Of a stretch of 64,000 nt of DNA, positions 1 to 8,381 are shown in pieces. The translations under genes were made by a program, and so were the position numbers. This DNA is from Bacteroidia bacterium (GTDB lineage Bacteria; Bacteroidota; Bacteroidia; JADZBD01). A model generated the notes under the pieces. The model was not told the DNA's origin. It searched no databases and worked only from the letters and a program-made list of their open reading frames with translations. Location of the stretch: positions 248,001 through 312,000 of the forward strand of contig JADZBD010000016.1 of assembly GCA_020852255.1 (NCBI GenBank), written 5' to 3'. Every line of letters starts with the position of its first letter. The stretch's first letter is position 1.

Positions 1-363
1 GGGACGGAGATAAAGAGCATCAGGCTGGGAAAAGCAAGCATAACCGAAGCCTATTGTTTAGTGGAAAAAGGAGAGGTGAAGGTGCGGAATATGCAGATAG
101 AGGAATACGACAAGGGAGGGCATTACAATCATCAGCCCCGCCGCGACCGGAAGTTACTGCTGAACGCAAACGAAATAAAAAAGATCAGCAACACGCTGAA
201 GGATCAGGGAGTTGCTGTGATCCCATTACGACTCTTCATTAACGAGAAGGGTCTGGCTAAGCTGGAAATTTCCCTAGCCAAGGGAAAGAAAATACACGAT
301 AAGCGGGAAAGCATTAAGGAGCGGGAAGTGAAGAGAGAGCTGGATCGGAGGAGGAAAAAGTAG
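1..363 (+). CDS. smpB: SsrA-binding protein SmpB (5' end cut off by window)
   Basis: SmpB binds tmRNA and brings it to stalled ribosomes for trans-translation. The reading frame is open from base 1 (GTEIKSIRLGKASITEAYC) to the TAG at 361-363, giving 120 residues. The family is about 150 residues long, so roughly 30 N-terminal residues lie outside the window. Family features visible are the GTE-KS-R start of the OB fold, RNMQIEEY, a RDRKLLL segment and the basic C-terminal tail ending RELDRRRKK, which in this family inserts in the decoding centre. A strong hairpin terminator follows directly. An ATG at 91 and a GTG at 61 are internal, not real starts. Confidence 0.95.
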   Translation, partial: GTEIKSIRLGKASITEAYCLVEKGEVKVRNMQIEEYDKGGHYNHQPRRDRKLLLNANEIKKISNTLKDQGVAVIPLRLFINEKGLAKLEISLAKGKKIHDKRESIKEREVKRELDRRRKK

Positions 364-393
364 TAGTGGTGATGATGATGGGAGGGGTATAAT

Positions 394-429
394 AAACAAA
401 CCCCGAAGATTTCTCTCCGGGGTTTGTTT
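394..429. terminator. Bidirectional intrinsic terminator between smpB and a convergent gene
   Basis: A perfect 12-bp stem (394-405 pairs with 418-429, CCCCG/CGGGG core) encloses a 12-nt loop. The outer part of the stem is A/T rich, giving T-rich ends on both strands. It lies between two converging genes and can end both transcripts. Confidence 0.85.
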
Positions 430-447
430 CAAATAAAATGGTATTGA

Positions 448-1356
448 CTAGAAGTGCAGGTTCAGACGCAGGGAAGCATTTCCTGTTCCGAAAGCATTCT
501 GGTCAACGTCAATAACAAAAGCTGAGCTCTTGCCAGTTTCAGTGGTAACGGTTCCAACAGTGGGGGTAACACCACCTACTGTTTCGTAGCTGGAAGTTCC
601 TCCTCCGCTCTTGGAGAATCCAAGACCCCATCCGAATTCACCAGCGATGGAGATTTTCGGGAAGATGAAGTACTCAGCTCCGATGAAACCACGAACGCCG
701 AAACCAATGGTTGAACCACTCTTGAATTCGGTACCCCTTGCTCCCAAAGGTCCTGCAGTAACAACACCAGGAGCGAAGTTTGCGAAATCAAGCGTACCCC
801 AGTCTGTAGACTCCGGAGTAGTAGTGGTGCTGGCCGTGTTAGTCGGAGACATAACGTTACCATACTCATAGGCTGCTTTGTAAGAATTCATCCAAATGAG
901 CAGGTCCGCTCCGTACACACCCTGAAGACGGGTTTTTCCGCGGCGCATTTCCATACCTCCGCCGAGTCCGACAAAGGTTCCACCCATTTTCAGCTTATCT
1001 TCCACCACATCCACAGTGGGGAAAGTTGCAGTGCTGAAATCCTTGCCAACCAGATTGGTGTATGAATGATTATGCATACCCAGGCGAATTGTGGCACGAT
1101 AGGCGGTCTTCTCGTCCTTGAACATTTTTCCTGTGATAATCAGATTGTTGTTCAGGAAGTTCCACGTAGGAGAGTTGTTTGAGGTGTTTCCATTGAGGGC
1201 ATTCCCCAAGAAGTCCAGAAGCGGGGTCGCCTCAATACTCACGCACCAGTCATCTGTTTCAGGAAGATAGGGTTCACCCTTCTTCGAAGTCAGATCCTGT
1301 GCAAATGCCGAGGACGCAGCAAAGGCCACGGCAAGAACAAGCATTGTTTTTTTCAT
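448..1356 (-). CDS. Outer-membrane beta-barrel-like protein
   Basis: Not assigned to a named family. The ATG at 1356 (MKKTMLVLAVAFAASSAFAQ) gives 302 residues and a clean signal peptide with cleavage after AFAQ; an in-frame ATG at 1410 would put 18 charged residues in front of it and is unlikely. The mature protein has alternating Gly/aromatic stretches (FGVRGFIGAEYFIF, FGWGLGF) and ends in a terminal Phe (LRLNLHF), typical of outer-membrane barrels. A Ser/Thr-rich segment around residues 175-190 is probably an external loop. It is followed by the shared terminator at 394-429. Function unknown; the barrel assignment is inferred from the pattern. Confidence 0.75.
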   Translation of the reverse strand: MKKTMLVLAVAFAASSAFAQDLTSKKGEPYLPETDDWCVSIEATPLLDFLGNALNGNTSNNSPTWNFLNNNLIITGKMFKDEKTAYRATIRLGMHNHSYTNLVGKDFSTATFPTVDVVEDKLKMGGTFVGLGGGMEMRRGKTRLQGVYGADLLIWMNSYKAAYEYGNVMSPTNTASTTTTPESTDWGTLDFANFAPGVVTAGPLGARGTEFKSGSTIGFGVRGFIGAEYFIFPKISIAGEFGWGLGFSKSGGGTSSYETVGGVTPTVGTVTTETGKSSAFVIDVDQNAFGTGNASLRLNLHF

Positions 1357-1397
1357 AGTTTTTTGTGTTGGTTTATTGTTTGGATTTGATTCCGGCT

Positions 1398-1405
1398 CAA
1401 AATTA
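1398..1405 (-). promoter_or_regulatory. -7 box TAATTTTG upstream of the barrel gene
   Basis: The minus strand reads TAATTTTG, matching the Bacteroidota -7 consensus TAnnTTTG, 41 nt before the ATG at 1356. No clear TTG -33 element is visible at the expected spacing. Confidence 0.4.
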
Positions 1406-1430
1406 AGCAATTAGTGTGCCTGAACATGTT

Positions 1431-1468
1431 ATTAACAATCCTATGGTTTTCAACAGCAAATTGTTAAT
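1431..1468. repeat. AT-only inverted repeat after pcm
   Basis: ATTAACAAT (1431-1439) and ATTGTTAAT (1460-1468) are perfect 9-bp inverted arms separated by 20 bases, and one arm touches the pcm stop codon. It could be a weak hairpin ending the pcm transcript or an operator; there is no T-tract. Confidence 0.3.
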
Positions 1469-2121
1469 TACCTGGCTTTCTCCGATAGCATTGGCACAAA
1501 CTTGAAGGCACCCATACTCTTTATATTAAACTGATTATCAGCCACTTTAGTGTATACCTTCATGTCCTGTACGGCCCCCTCTCCCACGGGAATGACCAAT
1601 ATTCCGCCCACCACCAATTGTTTCAACAAATCTTCCGGCACATAGGGAGCGCCTGCCGTTACCAGAATCCGGTCGAAGGGGGCAAACCGGGGAAGGCCTA
1701 AATATCCGTCACCGTAAAAGAAATGCGCCCGGTAGCCCATTTCCGGAAGAAACAGCTTTGTTTTATCGAAGAGCAGCTTCTGGCGTTCAATAGTGTAAAC
1801 CCTGGCTCCCATTTCCAGCAGTATGCAGGTCTGATAGCCTGATCCGGTGCCGATCTCCAACACCTTCAGGCCCGGATCTACTTGCAGGAGCTGGGTTTGG
1901 TAGGCCACGGTATAGGGCTGGGAAATAGTTTGTCCCGCCCCTATTGGAAAAGCCTTGTCCTGGTACGCATGTTCCAGAAGGGCATTATCGAAGAAGTAAT
2001 GCCGGGGCACTTTCTCAATGGCCTTTAGCACTTCATCATCGCGTATTCCTTTCACACGCAGTTCCTTCACTAATGCCCTGCGCAATCCCTGATGCTTAAA
2101 TGTGTCCTTCAACTCGTTCAT
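1468..2121 (-). CDS. pcm: Protein-L-isoaspartate O-methyltransferase
   Basis: Repairs isoaspartyl residues in damaged proteins by SAM-dependent methylation in the cytoplasm. The 217-residue product from the ATG at 2121 matches the usual family length. Motifs are GAGQTISQPY around residue 60 and the SAM-binding loop VLEIGTGSGYQT around residue 86, followed by the acidic strand end VYTIER. A longer frame to 2205 would overlap the divergent gene starting at 2199 and adds unrelated residues, so the shorter start is chosen. The gene is transcribed toward the beta-barrel gene and may share its transcript. Confidence 0.95.
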   Translation of the reverse strand: MNELKDTFKHQGLRRALVKELRVKGIRDDEVLKAIEKVPRHYFFDNALLEHAYQDKAFPIGAGQTISQPYTVAYQTQLLQVDPGLKVLEIGTGSGYQTCILLEMGARVYTIERQKLLFDKTKLFLPEMGYRAHFFYGDGYLGLPRFAPFDRILVTAGAPYVPEDLLKQLVVGGILVIPVGEGAVQDMKVYTKVADNQFNIKSMGAFKFVPMLSEKAR

Positions 2122-2152
2122 TTCTAAGTACAAAACTGATAAAATCGGGCTA

Positions 2153-2182
2153 TTTGAAAGCATCCAAAAAGGGTTACTTTTG
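2153..2182 (+). promoter_or_regulatory. Bacteroidota sigma-type promoter (TTTG-N18-TACTTTTG)
   Basis: TTTG at 2153-2156 and TACTTTTG at 2175-2182, spaced 18 nt, fit the TTTG / TAnnTTTG consensus. The start codon at 2199 lies 16 nt downstream, leaving a leader of about 10 nt. Confidence 0.7.
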
Positions 2183-2198
2183 CACACCCTGCTGTTGA

Positions 2199-3212
2199 AT
2201 GGCAAACCGTGTAAAAATAGGGCTTCTGGGTGCAGGTCACCTTGGAAAGATCCATCTCAAGTGCATCCGTGAGGTAACGGACATGGAATTGGTGGGTTTT
2301 CACGATTCGGATCCTGCGGTGGCGGAAAACGTTGCAGCGGAATACGGTGCCCGGGCTTTCGAAAGCGCGGATGCGCTCATCGAAGCATCCGATGCTGTTG
2401 ACATTGTGACTCCCACCCTGCACCACTATAACCTGGCCTGCAGGGCGATTAAAAAATCAAGGCACGTTTTTATTGAGAAACCCATTACAGAAACGGTTGA
2501 AGAAGCCAGGGCACTTCTTTCTCTGGCAAAGGAAGCTCAGGTAAAAGTGCAGGTTGGGCATGTGGAACGGTTCAACCCGGCCTACCTGGCGGCCCGGGAT
2601 TACTTCACGCATCCGTTATTTATTGAAACGCACCGTCTGGCGCAATTCAATCCACGGGGAACCGATGTATCTGTAGTATTAGATCTTATGATCCATGATA
2701 TTGATATTGTACTGAGCATTGTAAAATCCAATATACGGAAGATCTCGGCCAGCGGGGTGTCTGTTGTAAGTGATAGTCCGGACATTACAAACGCCCGCAT
2801 AGAATTTGACAATGGTGCTGTAGCGAATCTTACGGCCAGCCGGATTTCCATGAAGAATATGAGAAAGACCAGGGTGTTTCAGAAAGACGCCTATATATCT
2901 CTCGATTTTTTAGAAAAATCTCTGAACATCATCCGACTCAGCGAGGTAGAAGGAGAACCTGATCCTTTGGCCGTAATCATAGAGCCGGGACCCGGAAAAA
3001 AGCCCAAGCAGATATGGTTTGAGAATCCGAAAACCGAACCTGTAAACGCCATTCGACTTGAACTGGAGGCCTTTTCAAAAGCAGTGCTGAACGATACACC
3101 CACCCCGGTATCCCCGGAGGATGGTCTGGCAGCCCTGGAAGTGGCGCATAAGATCATAGAAAAAATCCGTCTGAACAGCGATTTCAGCCCGGAACCAACA
3201 ATATCCCGCTGA
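2199..3212 (+). CDS. Gfo/Idh/MocA family oxidoreductase
   Basis: A 337-residue NAD(P)-dependent sugar or inositol dehydrogenase-type enzyme. The N-terminal Rossmann motif GLLGAGHLGKIH sits at residues 7-18, the acidic residue ending strand 2 is in FHDSDP, and the signature EKPITET is near residue 93. The C-terminal half is the substrate-binding alpha/beta domain with a conserved-looking DLMIHDIDI segment. The exact substrate cannot be read from sequence. It opens a plus-strand run that includes an initiating sugar-phosphate transferase, so a role in making or modifying an envelope sugar is likely but inferred. Confidence 0.88.
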   Translation: MANRVKIGLLGAGHLGKIHLKCIREVTDMELVGFHDSDPAVAENVAAEYGARAFESADALIEASDAVDIVTPTLHHYNLACRAIKKSRHVFIEKPITETVEEARALLSLAKEAQVKVQVGHVERFNPAYLAARDYFTHPLFIETHRLAQFNPRGTDVSVVLDLMIHDIDIVLSIVKSNIRKISASGVSVVSDSPDITNARIEFDNGAVANLTASRISMKNMRKTRVFQKDAYISLDFLEKSLNIIRLSEVEGEPDPLAVIIEPGPGKKPKQIWFENPKTEPVNAIRLELEAFSKAVLNDTPTPVSPEDGLAALEVAHKIIEKIRLNSDFSPEPTISR

Positions 3213-3245
3213 TCTTATCGTTTTCAATTTACCCCCATTCCGTCT

Positions 3246-4088
3246 ATGCCCTACTTGCTTCGAATTCTCTGTTTTTTGCTCATACCCCTATTGCAGGGTT
3301 GTTCATTGTTCGATAAAGATGAACCCGTTCCTGCATATATCTCTATTCCGGCCATTCAACTTACAACTGATTATCCCAACCAGGGTAGCAGTTCCCACAA
3401 AATAGTTGACGCCTGGGTGTATGTGGACAATAATCCGGTGGGCACTTTTGAACTTCCGGCCAAATTTCCGGTTATCGCCACTGACGGCACACATAAGATC
3501 ACGATCTACGCAGGGATCAAAATGAACGGCATTTCCACGCTGCGTATAAAGTATCCTTTTTATGATGAATACACAGGTGACCATGTACTTACTGCAGGAC
3601 AGGTTACCACCATTACTCCCACCGTTGCTTACACCTCCTCCTCCACCTTTCCCTGGAGAGAAGATTTTGAATCCGCAGGTCACACCTTTATTGACACATT
3701 TACTATTGCCCGACTCACCCAGGTAACAGATGTGGTATTCGAAGGAAATAAAAGCGGGCATGTGCATCTGAATACCGACACCTTCGCCTGTGAGCTTAGA
3801 AGTGCACCATTGCTAACCGTGCCCGCGGGCGGACGTGCTGTATTTCTTGAACTGAATTATAAATGCAGTCATTCCTTTAATGTGGGCATTGTGAATTCCA
3901 ACCTGGAACACCTGATATCGCTGGTTGTGAATAAAAGTGAAAACTGGAACAAGATTTATATCAATCTTACGGGCGAGATCAATTACCCGCCCGCTACTAC
4001 GAATCCGAAGATCTACCTGACGATGATGAAACCTTCGAATATAAGTACGGCGGATTTCTGGTTTGACAATGTGAAGCTGGTGTACTGA
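3246..4088 (+). CDS. Predicted lipoprotein, unknown function
   Basis: A 280-residue protein beginning MPYLLRILCFLLIP followed by LLQGC, a good lipobox with Cys near residue 19, so it should be lipid-anchored in the outer or inner membrane. The mature part is beta-rich with few charged clusters: residues 30-130 look like an immunoglobulin-type or carbohydrate-binding domain (VDAWVYVDNNPVGTFELP), and residues 135-280 like a jelly-roll (WREDFESAG, FWFDNVKLVY at the end). It ends 2 nt before the sugar transferase start, implying one operon. I do not recognise a named family; glycan binding is a guess. Confidence 0.75.
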   Translation: MPYLLRILCFLLIPLLQGCSLFDKDEPVPAYISIPAIQLTTDYPNQGSSSHKIVDAWVYVDNNPVGTFELPAKFPVIATDGTHKITIYAGIKMNGISTLRIKYPFYDEYTGDHVLTAGQVTTITPTVAYTSSSTFPWREDFESAGHTFIDTFTIARLTQVTDVVFEGNKSGHVHLNTDTFACELRSAPLLTVPAGGRAVFLELNYKCSHSFNVGIVNSNLEHLISLVVNKSENWNKIYINLTGEINYPPATTNPKIYLTMMKPSNISTADFWFDNVKLVY

Positions 4089-4090
4089 GC

Positions 4091-5512
4091 ATGAATAAAA
4101 AGATACAGGTTGCAAAGTATGTCTTCTCTGACCTGGTTGCGGCCGGTACCGCATGGACCTGTTTTTATCTTTTCAGGAAATACTATATCGAATCTGAAAA
4201 GTTCGGAGTTGCCGTAGAGCCTGACTTTTCTCTGCGCTTCTGGCTGGGTCTGGCAATCATTCCGCTCTTCTGGCTCGTTTTTTACGCTGCCGCAGGCCAC
4301 TACAAGTCGATTTACCGTAAATCTCGCCTGAAAGAGCTGGGTGGTACGCTTCTCGTGTCGCTGCTGGGTGTGATTCTGATTTTCTTTGTTTTAATTCTCG
4401 ACGACCAGATTGCCTCCTATCGCTCCTACTACCAGTCGTTTATCGCATTGTTTATAATGCATTTCACACTTACCCTGCTCTTCCGTCTGGTACTTACTAC
4501 AATAACCGTTCACCGTGTTCACCGGCGGGAGATCGGGTTTCCCACGCTGCTTGTGGGAAGTAACCTTAACGCACTGAAACTCTACCAGGAAATGGAGTCC
4601 GCTCCGAAATCATCAGGCAATAAATTCGTCGGATTCGTTCATGTAGATGAAAAAAACGGTTATTCCCATGAGTTAAAAGCATCCATTCCTCATTTAGGTG
4701 AGCTCACAGAAATCGGGAGTATTATCCGGAAGAATCACGTGGAAGAGGTAATCATTGCTATAGAGTCTTCCGAACACGATTCGCTCTGGAAGATCATCAA
4801 TGAAGTAGATCGTCCGGGGGTGATGATCAAGGTGATTCCGGACATGTATGACATACTTTCCGGTTCTGTTAAAATGTCTTCCATATTCGGAGCGGCACTG
4901 ATTGAAATTAATCTGGCCATCATGCCGGCGTGGCAGCAGAATCTCAAACGCCTGTTCGACATTCTCATTTCCGCAATTTTTCTTACCGTATTTGCGCCGG
5001 TATATTTTTTCCTTGCACTTGCGGTCAAGTTATCTTCGAGGGGTCCTGTGCTTTATTCCCACGAACGGATAGGGCTGCATGGTAAACCATTCTTTATACA
5101 TAAATTCCGTTCCATGTATGTGGATGCAGAAAAGAACGGTCCTGCTCTTTCCCGCAAAGATGATCCCCGGATCACAACACTGGGGCGATTCCTGCGCAAA
5201 TCAAGGATGGATGAATTACCCCAATTCTGGAACGTGCTCAGGGGAGAAATGAGCATAGTGGGTCCACGCCCTGAAAGGCAGTTTTTTATTGACCAGATTC
5301 TGCAGAAGGCACGGCATTATAAACACCTCCATAAAGTTCGGCCGGGTATCACGTCCTGGGGTCAGGTGAAATACGGTTATGCAGAGAATGTGGATCAGAT
5401 GGTGGAACGACTTAAGTATGATATTATTTACCTCGAAAACATGTCCTTCGCCGTTGATCTGAAAATCATTATTTACACGGTACTGATCGTCTTTCAGGGC
5501 AGAGGCAAATAG
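4091..5512 (+). CDS. Polyprenyl-phosphate sugar-1-phosphate transferase (exopolysaccharide initiation)
   Basis: Transfers a sugar-1-phosphate from a nucleotide sugar to undecaprenyl phosphate in the inner membrane, starting polysaccharide or O-unit assembly. The 473-residue protein has the full WbaP/WcaJ-like layout: about four N-terminal membrane segments (residues 10-145), a Rossmann-like CoA-binding domain (150-265), a membrane re-entrant helix (KRLFDILISAIF, about 283-310), then the catalytic domain with KFRSM (338), DELPQFWNVL (about 373), MSIVGPRPE (about 390) and VRPGITSWGQV (about 420). All key acidic and basic residues appear intact. It is the complete counterpart of the decayed domain fused to a glycosyltransferase at 36114-38093. 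Confidence 0.92.
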   Translation: MNKKIQVAKYVFSDLVAAGTAWTCFYLFRKYYIESEKFGVAVEPDFSLRFWLGLAIIPLFWLVFYAAAGHYKSIYRKSRLKELGGTLLVSLLGVILIFFVLILDDQIASYRSYYQSFIALFIMHFTLTLLFRLVLTTITVHRVHRREIGFPTLLVGSNLNALKLYQEMESAPKSSGNKFVGFVHVDEKNGYSHELKASIPHLGELTEIGSIIRKNHVEEVIIAIESSEHDSLWKIINEVDRPGVMIKVIPDMYDILSGSVKMSSIFGAALIEINLAIMPAWQQNLKRLFDILISAIFLTVFAPVYFFLALAVKLSSRGPVLYSHERIGLHGKPFFIHKFRSMYVDAEKNGPALSRKDDPRITTLGRFLRKSRMDELPQFWNVLRGEMSIVGPRPERQFFIDQILQKARHYKHLHKVRPGITSWGQVKYGYAENVDQMVERLKYDIIYLENMSFAVDLKIIIYTVLIVFQGRGK

Positions 5513-5521
5513 AATTTGCCG

Positions 5522-5529
5522 TATTTTTA
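5522..5529 (+). promoter_or_regulatory. -7-like box TATTTTTA close to a start codon
   Basis: TATTTTTA, a variant of TAnnTTTG, lies 7 nt before the ATG at 5537, in the 24-nt gap after the sugar transferase gene. It could start an internal transcript with almost no leader. Confidence 0.35.
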
Positions 5530-5536
5530 CCACCCT

Positions 5537-6700
5537 ATGCCCCGGGTTTCAGCCTATCTTTTTTTGTGGATCATCCCCCTATTCCTTTCTGGAAACTCCG
5601 GCGACACCGAGAAACTCACACCCACGTTTTCCAAAATCACTAAAAAGTACGACCGTAAATACAATGATCTGGCCAGGTACCTTGCCGCCATGCCGGAGGA
5701 AAAGGGTTGTGTTTTGGATAAGCGATTACTGACACATCCCGGATGGAAAACATATTGCGACACGGCAAATGCAGACTGGGATAGTTATTACGCCGAACGA
5801 ATCCTTCCGCTGAGAGAATGGGCCTATGATGAGATCGGAGAACTCAATTCCAGGCGCTTTAAATTCTTTTATCCCTTCTCCGGGCCGGACATACTTCACG
5901 GAAACATGTTTTTCCGGAATGCAGACACTACCATTATGTTCGGACTGGAACCGGTAGGGAAAGTGCCATTGCTTAAGACCTCCAGCAGCGACTCTATTGA
6001 CCGGTACATCCGCATTATCCAGCATTCTCTTCATGCTATTCTGAATTATAGTTTTTTCCGTACGCTTTCAATGAAACAAGACCTGAGAGTTGAGCAAACA
6101 GGAGGCACTCTCCCGTTGCTAATGCTCTTTCTTGCACGTACCGGGAACCGGGTACTGGACGTGAAAGGAGTTTTCATTGATAAGGAAGGGAAAATGCAAT
6201 TTCACGATCTGGAAAATGCGAAAAAATTAAAAGTGCCGGGGGTCGAAATCACGTATTGCCAGAGCGACAGTACGCATGAAAGCAAGCTCTATTATTTCAG
6301 CGCTGATATATCGAACAAGGGACTTCATTACAACCACCCGGAGTTCCACACCTATCTCAAGGGGATGGGACCCGTTTATACATTCATTAAATCTGCTTCC
6401 TACCTGATGTACAATGATAATTTTTCTTCCGTCAGGAACCTGATCCTCGGCCAGTCACTTATTATTCTGCAGGATGATTCGGGAATCCCCCACTCTGCCT
6501 TTCAGAAAAACGGATTTGATTATACAATGTACGGGATGTACAATGGTACCATCTCGTTGTTCAGCAGCAAATACCAAACCAGTCTGTATAAATCATATCA
6601 AAGCCAGAAAGAGAAGGTTAAGCCGCTCTCCTTTGGCATCGGATATAAATATAAACCGGGGGAGTCGAATCTGGTTCTTTACCGAAAACTAAAAACATGA
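5537..6700 (+). CDS. Secreted protein of unknown function
   Basis: A 387-residue product from the ATG at 5537 (MPRVSAYLFLWIIPLFLSG), which gives a clean signal peptide; an in-frame ATG at 5516 adds MPYFYHP and overlaps the -7-like box, so it is less likely. The mature protein has no motif I recognise. It is rich in Tyr, Phe and Lys, has a basic segment KITKKYDRKYNDL after the signal, and no lipobox. Its stop overlaps the start of the next gene (ATGA at 6697-6700), so the two are translationally coupled. Context between an exopolysaccharide initiator and a T9SS beta-helix protein suggests an extracytoplasmic role in surface glycan handling (inference). Confidence 0.7.
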   Translation: MPRVSAYLFLWIIPLFLSGNSGDTEKLTPTFSKITKKYDRKYNDLARYLAAMPEEKGCVLDKRLLTHPGWKTYCDTANADWDSYYAERILPLREWAYDEIGELNSRRFKFFYPFSGPDILHGNMFFRNADTTIMFGLEPVGKVPLLKTSSSDSIDRYIRIIQHSLHAILNYSFFRTLSMKQDLRVEQTGGTLPLLMLFLARTGNRVLDVKGVFIDKEGKMQFHDLENAKKLKVPGVEITYCQSDSTHESKLYYFSADISNKGLHYNHPEFHTYLKGMGPVYTFIKSASYLMYNDNFSSVRNLILGQSLIILQDDSGIPHSAFQKNGFDYTMYGMYNGTISLFSSKYQTSLYKSYQSQKEKVKPLSFGIGYKYKPGESNLVLYRKLKT

Positions 6701-8073
6701 AACACATTTACCTGATTGCCATTCTGCTCATGAAAGGAATTTCATGCTTTTCCACTGTCTGGCAGGTAGGTCCGAGTCAGACGTATACCATGCCCAGTCA
6801 GGTTTCCGGACTTGTTGGCAATGGTGACACGGTTGATATTGATGCCGGAGTGTACTTTCAGGATGTTTGCGGATGGTATGCAAACAACCTCCTTCTGCGC
6901 TGTTCGAACGGGATGGCGCACATGAAAGCGAATTTCACCGGTTATCAGGGCAAGGCCATCTGGGTGATCGGGGGCAACAACGTAAAAGTGAGCCATATCG
7001 AGTTTTCAGAATGTGCTGTTCCCAGTCAGAACGGAGCGGGCATACGGCAGGAGGGGATGGATCTTACCGTAGAGAATTGTTATTTCCATGATAACGAGAA
7101 CGGGATCCTGGCGGGAACAGTTGCCAACAGCACCATTATTATCCGTGATACTGAATTTGCCCGGAATGGGTTTGGAGACGGGCTCACGCACAATCTCTAT
7201 ATCAATAACATTGATACGCTCATTTTCGAGCACAACTATTCCCACCATGCCAACATCGGCCACGAACTGAAGAGTAGGGCGCATGTTAATATCATTCGAT
7301 ACAGTCGCTTCAGCAATGAAGCCACCGGAAATGCAAGCAGGGAAATTGATCTGCCTAATGGGGGCCTTGCGTTCCTGATCGGCAATGTGATTCACCAGGG
7401 GCCCAACGGCACCAACGGTAACATGGTGGGTTATGGTCTGGAAGGACTCAATAATCCCACCCCGCATGAATTATTTATGGTGAACAACACCCTCGTGAAT
7501 GAACGACCCACCGGGAGTTTTCTGCAATTCAACTCTGGCACGGCCTTTTTCAAAGGGTACAACAACATTTTTTCCGGTATCGGAAATTATGTAAGCGGAA
7601 GTTTTCCAGTAAGCATTGATACACTTGACAACTGGAGGGTTACCAGTCTCACCGCTCCTCTTTTTCAGAACTACTCCGTCTACGATTATCATATTCTGAA
7701 TCCCTCATCAGCAGCCATCTTTAACGGAACACTTGCAGGAACAGCCTATTCGCTTTCGCTGGATCCAACCTTCGAATACGCCTTCCCCGGAAGTATCCTT
7801 CCCCGCTGCCTTGTGAGTGACCCTACACTTGGAGCCTTTGAATATTGCCTGGTTGGCATTGATCCGGAAACCGTTATCAACCCACCATTGTATTGTGCCT
7901 CTGCAGGCTTGTTAACTCTCCTTACCGGCATAGAAGATCTGATGATCTATGATCTTCGCGGAGCACTGCTGGTGCACCGCGCAAAAACCCTCACAGGGGA
8001 GTCGATTCCCATGCCACGGGGCCTTTACATCGTGTCAAGTCAACATGGAAGGGTGAAGGTTTTCATACCCTGA
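6697..8073 (+). CDS. Secreted parallel beta-helix protein with T9SS type A sorting domain
   Basis: A 458-residue protein with signal peptide MKHIYLIAILLMKGISCFS. Residues 25-330 show repeated short strands with Asn-rich turns (VKVSHIEFSEC, LTVENCYFHDNENG, IIIRDTEFARNGFGDG, IFEHNYSHHAN) typical of right-handed parallel beta-helix proteins, a fold common in polysaccharide lyases and epimerases. The last 75 residues (MIYDLRGALLVHR ... PRGLYIVSSQHGRVKVFIP) match the type IX secretion C-terminal sorting domain, so it should be exported to the cell surface or medium. Catalytic residues cannot be assigned. It is coupled to the upstream gene by ATGA. Confidence 0.82.
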   Translation: MKHIYLIAILLMKGISCFSTVWQVGPSQTYTMPSQVSGLVGNGDTVDIDAGVYFQDVCGWYANNLLLRCSNGMAHMKANFTGYQGKAIWVIGGNNVKVSHIEFSECAVPSQNGAGIRQEGMDLTVENCYFHDNENGILAGTVANSTIIIRDTEFARNGFGDGLTHNLYINNIDTLIFEHNYSHHANIGHELKSRAHVNIIRYSRFSNEATGNASREIDLPNGGLAFLIGNVIHQGPNGTNGNMVGYGLEGLNNPTPHELFMVNNTLVNERPTGSFLQFNSGTAFFKGYNNIFSGIGNYVSGSFPVSIDTLDNWRVTSLTAPLFQNYSVYDYHILNPSSAAIFNGTLAGTAYSLSLDPTFEYAFPGSILPRCLVSDPTLGAFEYCLVGIDPETVINPPLYCASAGLLTLLTGIEDLMIYDLRGALLVHRAKTLTGESIPMPRGLYIVSSQHGRVKVFIP

Positions 8074-8146
8074 CCAACATCTCCGGAAGAACTGACCCCC
8101 ATCAGTGGATTAACCCGCTCCCAGCCTGACCTTGCAAAAAAAAGCC

Positions 8147-8380
8147 ATGCAGAAACATCATGATATTTTGCACGAATTCCCGGAGCACAAGCAAAAGATA
8201 CACGATTTGAAAGTGAGCAATCATCACTTTCGCAAATTATTTGATGAATATCACGAGGTAGATCATCATATACACCGGATTGAGACCCAGTCGGAGGCCA
8301 CTACGGACGAGCACCTCAATGACCTAAGGATGAAGAGAGTCCACCTGAAAGATCAGCTCTTCAAATTCCTTAAGTCTTAG
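8147..8380 (+). CDS. YdcH-like small protein (DUF465)
   Basis: A 77-residue all-helical protein with the layout of the YdcH/DUF465 family: HDILHEFPEHKQKIHDL near the N-terminus, HFRKLFDEYHEVDHHIHRIE in the middle and a C-terminal MKRVHLKDQLFKFL. The ATG at 8147 is chosen over an upstream in-frame TTG at 8132. Function in this family is not established. It converges on hldD with only one base between the two stop codons. Confidence 0.85.
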   Translation: MQKHHDILHEFPEHKQKIHDLKVSNHHFRKLFDEYHEVDHHIHRIETQSEATTDEHLNDLRMKRVHLKDQLFKFLKS

Positions 8381-8381
8381 C